DNA from: Sphingomonadaceae bacterium
Lineage (GTDB): Bacteria; Pseudomonadota; Alphaproteobacteria; Sphingomonadales; Sphingomonadaceae
Length of the DNA stretch: 9,358 nt
Direction of reading: 5' to 3'
NCBI GenBank assembly: GCA_019239785.1
Contig: JAFAZM010000278.1
Span: forward strand, 1 to 9,358
The notes beneath the pieces were generated by a model that worked only from the letters and a program-made list of their open reading frames with translations, was not told where the DNA came from and made no database searches. The translations under genes and the position numbers were made by a program. Of this stretch, positions 6,308-9,358 are shown in pieces (positions within the stretch are counted from its first letter, which is position 1; each line of letters starts with the position of its first letter).

Positions 6308-6705
6308 CCGGCCCGCTCCAGCAAGGCTTCCAGCAGCTCGATCAGTGGCGCGTCGGCAGGCGGCATGGGCAGGCCGCGCATCGCCGCCGGCAACTCCCAG
6401 CGGAGCGCGCTGGCATCGAGCGGCCGCGGCTCACCCTGCCAGCGCCGGCAGAGATAGAGGAGCAGGATCATATGGCGCTCGCCGAGGGGCGCGCTTGCGA
6501 AGCAGGCGGGCGCGAGGTCGGCGGGATCGACCGCGATGCCGAGTTCCTCCTCGAGCTCGCGCGCCAGCGCCGCCTCCGGCGGCTCGCCTTCGTCCACCTT
6601 GCCGCCGGGGAATTCCCAGAGCCCCGCCATCGCCCGGCCCGGTGCCCGCTGCTGCAGCAGCACCCGTCCGTCCGCGCCTGCGAGCGCTGCCGCCACCACC
6701 GTCAT
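6304..6705 (-). CDS. mutT: MutT-like Nudix hydrolase, (deoxy)nucleoside triphosphate pyrophosphohydrolase
   Basis: The predicted protein has 133 residues, the usual MutT length. The Nudix box (G-x5-E-x7-R-E-U-x-E-E-x-G-U) is complete at residues 35-57: Gly35, Glu41, Arg49-Glu50, Glu53-Glu54, Gly56, Ile57. The surrounding sequence MAGLWEFPGGKVDEGE and the ending LPMPPADAPLIELLEALL are typical of enzymes that hydrolyse 8-oxo-dGTP to the monophosphate and so prevent A:T to C:G mutations. I chose the ATG at 6705, where homology begins, but it lacks a Shine-Dalgarno. A TTG at 6723 is preceded by GAGG at 7 nt and would add six residues (MQKNPT), so that start is a real alternative. GAGG sits inside the palindrome GAGGCCTC (6727-6734). 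The GT87 gene follows through a 4-bp overlap. Specificity for 8-oxo-dGTP is inferred from the family. Confidence 0.88.
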   Translation of the reverse strand: MTVVAAALAGADGRVLLQQRAPGRAMAGLWEFPGGKVDEGEPPEAALARELEEELGIAVDPADLAPACFASAPLGERHMILLLYLCRRWQGEPRPLDASALRWELPAAMRGLPMPPADAPLIELLEALLERAG

Positions 6706-6796
6706 TGTCGGATTTTTTTGCAAGTGGAGGCCTCGCGGTAGGATTTCCTTAAGCGTGACCGATTATGGCACCCGGAACAAGAAGGGGACGGATGGA

Positions 6797-6967
6797 ATGC
6801 GGCATATCCTGGAGGTCATGCGGGATCGGCGCGGCGCAACCGCCGTCGAATATGGGCTGATCCTCGCCTTGATCTTCCTCGCCATGATCGCCGGGGTCGT
6901 CTCCGTCGGCCAGGTCACCTCGGGCATGTGGAACAATGTTTCCAGCGAGGTCCGGAACAACACCTGA
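6797..6967 (+). CDS. Flp family type IVb prepilin (first copy, divergent)
   Basis: The protein has 56 residues: a short charged leader (MRHILEVMRDRRG) and then ATAVEYGLILALIFLAMIAGVVSVG. The prepilin peptidase (CpaA/TadV type) should cut after Gly13. The mature protein would start Ala-Thr-Ala-Val-Glu-Tyr, with the conserved Glu5 and Tyr6 of Flp pilins followed by the hydrophobic assembly helix. Flp pilins polymerise into the Tad/Cpa adhesive pilus. AAGGGG lies about 9 bp before the ATG at 6797. The end (WNNVSSEVRNNT) differs from the two following copies, and I see no CtrA-type box upstream. It is divergent from mutT across 91 bp. It may be a minor pilin or a Flp from a different regulatory class. 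None of the tad/cpa assembly genes are in the window. Confidence 0.88.
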   Translation: MRHILEVMRDRRGATAVEYGLILALIFLAMIAGVVSVGQVTSGMWNNVSSEVRNNT

Positions 6968-6975
6968 GCCCGCCT

Positions 6976-7005
6976 CGATTTTTCGCCGCCTGCTGCGGCA
7001 AATCG
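6976..7005 (+). terminator. Possible hairpin after the first flp gene
   Basis: CGATTT (6976-6981) pairs with AAATCG (7000-7005), and inside it GCCGC (6985-6989) pairs with GCGGC (6995-6999). An unpaired TTC interrupts one side. The structure begins 9 bp after the flp stop codon. There is no T-run after it, so termination is uncertain. It may only block 3' exonucleases. Confidence 0.35.
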
Positions 7006-7015
7006 GCTCCCCGGA

Positions 7016-7031
7016 TTAATTGTTTCTCAAC
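7016..7031 (+). promoter_or_regulatory. CtrA-like binding site upstream of the second flp gene
   Basis: TTAA (7016-7019), seven bases, then TCAAC (7027-7031). The alphaproteobacterial CtrA consensus is TTAA-N7-TTAAC, so there is one mismatch. The site is 102 bp upstream of the ATG at 7118 and recurs upstream of the next flp gene with nearly the same flanks (GTTTCTCAACC). CtrA controls the pilin gene in Caulobacter; control here is inferred. Confidence 0.6.
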
Positions 7032-7117
7032 CCAACAAGCGGAAACCTCGCTCTCGCCGGAAGGGCGGGCCTTGGACATCCTGGCCTCTCGGCGATTGGA
7101 ATCGTGGGAGACCGGAA

Positions 7118-7279
7118 ATGTCGTTCATTCGTAAGCTTCTAAGCAACAAAAAGGGCGCCACCGCCATCGAATATGGCCTGATCGCCGCCTTGATCGCGGT
7201 TGCCGCCATCGCCGCCATGCAGGGCGTGGGCAGCAGCCTCAACTCCACCTTCACCAACGTTTCGTCCTCGATGAAGTAA
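7118..7279 (+). CDS. Flp family type IVb prepilin (second copy)
   Basis: The protein has 53 residues. A basic leader (MSFIRKLLSNKKG) is followed by ATAIEYGLIAALIAVAAIAAMQGVG and the C-terminus STFTNVSSSMK. Prepilin peptidase cleavage is expected after Gly13, leaving Glu5 and Tyr6 of the mature pilin. The hydrophobic helix (about residues 20-37) forms the pilus core. GGAG lies 7 nt before the ATG in a leader shared exactly with the third copy. It is identical to the third copy at 42 of 53 residues. It carries its own upstream CtrA-like box and a downstream intrinsic terminator, so it is probably monocistronic. It likely provides a structural subunit of a Tad-type adhesion pilus assembled by genes elsewhere. 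Confidence 0.92.
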   Translation: MSFIRKLLSNKKGATAIEYGLIAALIAVAAIAAMQGVGSSLNSTFTNVSSSMK

Positions 7280-7301
7280 TTCTTCGCGGAAATGCGGAAC
7301 G

Positions 7302-7331
7302 GGCGGCGGGAAGCGATTCCGCCGCCTTTTT
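7302..7331 (+). terminator. Intrinsic terminator of the second flp gene
   Basis: GGCGGCGG (7302-7309) pairs with CCGCCGCC (7319-7326). Two weaker pairs extend the stem toward the loop, and TTTTT (7327-7331) follows directly. It lies 22 bp after the stop codon. Confidence 0.85.
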
Positions 7332-7373
7332 CGTGAAAGCTGCGGCTTTTCGGGTCCCTGGGACGGCCCCGCA

Positions 7374-7389
7374 TTAAATGTTTCTCAAC
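7374..7389 (+). promoter_or_regulatory. CtrA-like binding site upstream of the third flp gene
   Basis: TTAA (7374-7377), seven bases, then TCAAC (7385-7389), the same one-mismatch version of TTAA-N7-TTAAC as in the preceding unit. It is 114 bp upstream of the ATG at 7488. Retention of this block while the rest of the leader diverged suggests it is functional. Confidence 0.6.
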
Positions 7390-7487
7390 CTCCCTCCCTT
7401 ATGCCCGACCCTAGTCGACCCAGAACCAAGCGCGGGCGGCGAGGAAGTGTGGACTTCCGCAAGGACGTGGAACCAAGGAGACCGGAA

Positions 7488-7649
7488 ATGCAGTTCATTC
7501 GTAAGCTGATCAAGAGCAGCAAGGGCGCGACCGCCATCGAATATGGTCTGATCGCCGCCCTGATCGCCGTCGCCGCCATCACCGCGATGCAGGGCCTCGG
7601 CACCAGCCTCAAGTCGACCTTCAACAACGTCTCTTCGGCGATGAAGTAA
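7488..7649 (+). CDS. Flp family type IVb prepilin (third copy)
   Basis: The protein has 53 residues: leader MQFIRKLIKSSKG, then ATAIEYGLIAALIAVAAITAMQGLG, ending STFNNVSSAMK. Cleavage after Gly13 would give a mature pilin with Glu5 and Tyr6. The Shine-Dalgarno AAGGAG ends 7 nt before the ATG at 7488; a longer frame beginning at 7401 is not supported by homology. The 11 differences from the second copy fall mainly in the cleaved leader (positions 2, 8-11) and the exposed C-terminal half (32, 37, 39, 42, 46, 51), leaving the helix core unchanged. The CtrA-like box and terminator again bracket a single gene. It is likely the same pilus subunit or an alternative one. Confidence 0.92.
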   Translation: MQFIRKLIKSSKGATAIEYGLIAALIAVAAITAMQGLGTSLKSTFNNVSSAMK

Positions 7650-7676
7650 GCTTCGCCGATCAGAGGAGCAACGAAG

Positions 7677-7706
7677 GGGCGGCGGAAGCAATTCCGCCGC
7701 CCTTTT
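7677..7706 (+). terminator. Intrinsic terminator of the third flp gene
   Basis: An 11-bp perfect stem (GGGCGGCGGAA, 7677-7687, with 7692-7702) closes a GCAA loop, a GNRA tetraloop, and TTTT follows (7703-7706). A upstream and T downstream let the stem extend and would permit some activity on the other strand. Confidence 0.88.
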
Positions 7707-7736
7707 CGTTGGGCCACGGGCCGGCGGGGCCAGAAC

Positions 7737-7874
7737 AAATCCTCCCCCTGAGGGGGAGGGGGACCGCCGCCGAAGGCGGTGGTGGTGGGGTATCAGCGTT
7801 GGAGATCGTCCTCACACGCTGACACCCCTCCACCATGCTTCGCCTGGTTCCCCTCCCCTTTCAGGGGAGGATTT
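7737..7874. repeat. 138-bp imperfect inverted repeat, REP/MITE-like
   Basis: The ends are AAATCCTCCCC at 7737 and GGGGAGGATTT ending at 7874, exact inverted copies. Matching blocks continue inward: a CCTCCCCCTGAGGGGGAGG hairpin (7741-7759) opposite CCTCCCC-TTTCA-GGGGAGG (7852-7870), GGTGGTGGGGT opposite ACCCCTCCACC, and TCAGCGT opposite ACGCTGA at the centre. A further small hairpin, CCGCC/GGCGG, lies in the left arm. The whole could fold into one long branched cruciform. No open frame or transposase is present. It fills the gap between the third flp terminator and the convergent accA gene and ends 4 bp short of the accA stop. A dispersed palindromic element is likely, but a single copy in the window cannot prove mobility. 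Confidence 0.7.
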
Positions 7875-7878
7875 GGGC

Positions 7879-8820
7879 CTAAGCGAGATCGAGATATTTC
7901 TGCCGGCGCTGGGCGCGCAGCTCGCTGCGGGCGAGGCCGGCCAGCCCGTCCAGCTCCTCGCCGAGCGCCTCGCCGAGCATTGCGATCGCTTCGGCCGGAT
8001 GGCGATGGGCGCCGCCGACCGGCTCGGAGACGATCCGGTCGATCACGCCCAATTGCCTGAGGTCGGCGGCGGTGACCCGCATCGCCTCGGCCGCGTCGGC
8101 CGCCTTGTCGGCGGTGCGCCAGAGGATCGAGGCGCAGCCTTCCGGAGAGATCACCGCGTAGATCGAATGCTCCAGCATCAGCACGCGATTGGCGGCGGCG
8201 ATGCCGATCGCGCCGCCCGACATGCCCTCGCCGGTGATCGCGGTCACCAGCGGCACGCCGATCTCCAGGCATTTCTCGGTTGCTCGGGCGATCGCCTCGG
8301 CCTGGCCGCGCTCCTCCGCCTGCACGCCCGGGAAGGCGCCGGGCGTGTCGACCAGGGTGACGACCGGGAGGCCGAAGCGGTCGGCCAGGTCCATCAGCCG
8401 GATCGCCTTGCGATAGCCCTCCGGCCGCGCCATGCCGAAATTGTGCCTGAGGCGGGTGGCGGTGTCGTCGCCTTTCTCCTGGCCGATCAGCACGACGCGG
8501 CGGCCGCCGATCCGGCCGAGGCCGCCGATCACCGCGCTGTCGTCGGCGAAATTGCGGTCGCCGGCGAGCGGGACGAAATCCTCCACCAAAGCCGCGACAT
8601 AGTCCACGAAGTGCGGCCGCTCGGGATGACGCGCGACCTGGGTCTTCTGCCAGGGCGTCAGCCGCGCATAAGTGTCGCGCAGCTGCCGCGCCGCGCGCTC
8701 CTCGAGCCGGGCGATCTCCGCTTCGATATTGGGCTCGCCGGCCGAAGCGGTCTCCCGCAGCTCGGCGATCCGCGCCTCGAGCTCCGCGACCGGCTTTTCG
8801 AAATCGAGATAGGTGGCCAT
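7879..8820 (-). CDS. accA: Acetyl-CoA carboxylase carboxyltransferase subunit alpha
   Basis: The predicted protein has 313 residues, the normal AccA length. With AccD it transfers the carboxyl group from biotin-BCCP to acetyl-CoA, the first committed step of fatty acid synthesis in the cytoplasm. The N-terminal helix pair MATYLDFEKPVAELEARIAEL opens the protein. The crotonase-fold landmarks are QEKGDDTATRLRHNFGMARPEGYRKAIRLM (114-143), LVDTPGAFPGVQAEERGQAEAIA (157-179) and SGGAIGIAAANRVLMLEHSIYAVISPEGCASILWR (201-235). The usual GEGGSGGA motif reads GEGMSGGA, with Met200. The ATG at 8820 fits the family N-terminus and sits downstream of a plausible promoter, though the Shine-Dalgarno is poor. 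It stands alone, convergent with the flp genes and divergent from the DUF2946 gene. Confidence 0.96.
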   Translation of the reverse strand: MATYLDFEKPVAELEARIAELRETASAGEPNIEAEIARLEERAARQLRDTYARLTPWQKTQVARHPERPHFVDYVAALVEDFVPLAGDRNFADDSAVIGGLGRIGGRRVVLIGQEKGDDTATRLRHNFGMARPEGYRKAIRLMDLADRFGLPVVTLVDTPGAFPGVQAEERGQAEAIARATEKCLEIGVPLVTAITGEGMSGGAIGIAAANRVLMLEHSIYAVISPEGCASILWRTADKAADAAEAMRVTAADLRQLGVIDRIVSEPVGGAHRHPAEAIAMLGEALGEELDGLAGLARSELRAQRRQKYLDLA

Positions 8821-8830
8821 GAGCCGCGAG

Positions 8831-8859
8831 GGGTTAGGCCCGGTTCGGCGTCGCGTCAA
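8831..8859 (-). promoter_or_regulatory. Candidate sigma-70 promoter of accA
   Basis: On the minus strand, TTGACG (8859-8854) is separated by 17 bp from TAACCC (8836-8831), 10 bp before the accA ATG. The -35 is close to consensus; the -10 matches at three or so positions. The transcript would have a very short leader, consistent with the lack of a Shine-Dalgarno. Confidence 0.5.
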
Positions 8860-8938
8860 CGCGACCGCGAGACGCTCGCTTGCGCTTCCCCTCGACAGTG
8901 CGCGGGCCTATGGGGGCGGCGTGACGCAGGGGACCAGG

Positions 8939-9316
8939 ATGCGAGGCCGATGCCGCCCGTTGGCGCTGGCGCTGCTCGCCTTGTCCTTCCTCTTCCAGGC
9001 CTGGATCCCGTCCGGCTACATGCTTGGCGCGGCCGAGGCCGGGGCGCCGCTGCTGATCCCCTGCCCGGGCATTGTCGCCACGGCGGGGCATCAAAGCCCG
9101 CATCATGCGGGTCACCATCCGAAAGGCACCAGCGACTCGGCGCCATGCCCCTATGCTGCGCTGTCGGCGCCGGGCCTACTCTCCGCCCAGCCTGTTTTCT
9201 CGTCGGCACCGCCTGTCCCCGTCCCGGCCGCCGTGGCCTGGCCCGATCCGTTGCTGGCGCCATTCCGACTCCCAGCCTCCCACCCGCCCGCCACGGGACC
9301 GCCCGCACTCCGCTGA
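8939..9316 (+). CDS. DUF2946-like small exported His-rich protein
   Basis: The predicted protein has 125 residues. A signal sequence or N-terminal anchor (residues 7-23) leads into AWIPSGYMLGAAEAGAPLLIPCPG (21-44), resembling the DUF2946 family start, where a hydrophobic helix, a Pro-Ser-Gly-Tyr-Met motif and a Cys follow each other. A His cluster (residues 51-60, HQSPHHAGHH) and a second Cys (Cys70, in APCPYAAL) could bind a metal ion. The C-terminal third is Pro/Ala-rich. DUF2946 genes are often found near TonB-dependent metal receptors or copper genes; that is from memory, and no such neighbour is visible here. The ATG at 8939 is preceded by AGGGG at 6 nt; an in-frame GTG at 8921 is less likely. 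The 42 bp after the stop to the window end show nothing assignable. Function is unknown, with metal handling a guess. Confidence 0.75.
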   Translation: MRGRCRPLALALLALSFLFQAWIPSGYMLGAAEAGAPLLIPCPGIVATAGHQSPHHAGHHPKGTSDSAPCPYAALSAPGLLSAQPVFSSAPPVPVPAAVAWPDPLLAPFRLPASHPPATGPPALR

Positions 9317-9358
9317 GCTCGAGCGGATCCACTGGGCCGTGCCGGCCTCCAGCGACGG

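Larger units (their letters stand above)
7015..7706 (+). repeat. Tandem duplication of a complete flp transcription unit
   Basis: Two successive units have the same order: an AT-rich CtrA-like box, a leader of about 100 bp, the sequence GGAGACCGGAAATG (7107-7120 and 7477-7490), a 53-codon pilin gene, and a GGCGGCGG-type terminator. The unit spans are 7015-7331 and 7373-7706, and matching landmarks are offset by 358 to 375 bp. The coding parts and the start region are highly similar, while most of each leader has diverged, so the duplication is not recent. Confidence 0.75.

Noticed and set aside
6755..6790. Sigma-54 promoter (TGGCAC element) in front of the first flp gene
   Set aside because: TGGCAC is present near 6768, but the required TTGC-type -12 element is absent at the right spacing.
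9314..9332. Run of overlapping common restriction sites (GAGCTC, CTCGAG, GGATCC) at the end of the window, resembling a cloning linker
   Set aside because: The surrounding sequence continues as ordinary GC-rich DNA after the site cluster, with no recognisable vector sequence. Coincidence is more likely than contamination, though a read-level check would settle it.
1..9358. CRISPR array, tRNA or rRNA genes, integrase or transposase
   Set aside because: No regularly spaced repeats with unique spacers, no cloverleaf or rRNA-like segment, and no recombinase-like protein were seen on either strand.

Overview
The window is high-GC DNA from an alphaproteobacterium, most likely of the order Sphingomonadales. 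This rests on three things: the order pcm-like / tolC / popZ (DUF2497), the cluster of very small Flp-type pilins with CtrA-like boxes, and the overall gene style. The placement is inferred from content, because no rRNA or other phylogenetic marker is present. Nothing looks like an integrated phage, transposase or CRISPR array. This is mostly ordinary chromosomal sequence with some unusual intergenic DNA.

The layout, left to right, begins with the N-terminal 426 codons of a secreted S9-family peptidase on the minus strand (1-1278), which runs off the left edge. After a 129-bp gap holding a strong palindromic repeat comes a minus-strand, operon-like trio read from right to left. It consists of a PIMT-family methyltransferase (4145-3495), a TolC outer-membrane efflux/secretion protein (3479-1845) and the polar organiser PopZ (1827-1408), with gaps of 15 and 17 bp. 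A 255-bp divergent region (4146-4400) follows. It contains two tandem copies of the palindrome TGTCCG-N4-CGGACA just upstream of a plus-strand SAM methyltransferase (4401-5216).

That methyltransferase converges on, and overlaps by 70 bp, a minus-strand two-gene unit made of a MutT-type Nudix hydrolase (6705-6304) and a GT87 membrane glycosyltransferase (6307-5147), which share an ATGA junction. Three plus-strand Flp (type IVb) prepilin genes come next, at 6797, 7118 and 7488. The second and third are a tandem duplication of a whole transcription unit. Each copy has its own CtrA-like box (TTAA-N7-TCAAC), the same ribosome-binding leader and its own intrinsic terminator.

Between the third pilin and the convergent accA gene (8820-7879, acetyl-CoA carboxylase alpha subunit) lies a roughly 138-bp imperfect inverted repeat resembling a REP/MITE element. 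Divergent from accA is a small exported His-rich DUF2946 protein (8939-9316). The last 42 bp hold nothing I can assign.

Functionally, several genes relate to the cell pole and envelope: PopZ, TolC, Flp pilins with CtrA-like sites, and GT87. The rest are housekeeping: lipid synthesis, nucleotide-pool cleansing and methyltransferases. I see no evidence for a wholly new system. The most interesting unexplained signals are the tandem palindromic operator, the duplicated CtrA-box pilin units and the long inverted repeat.
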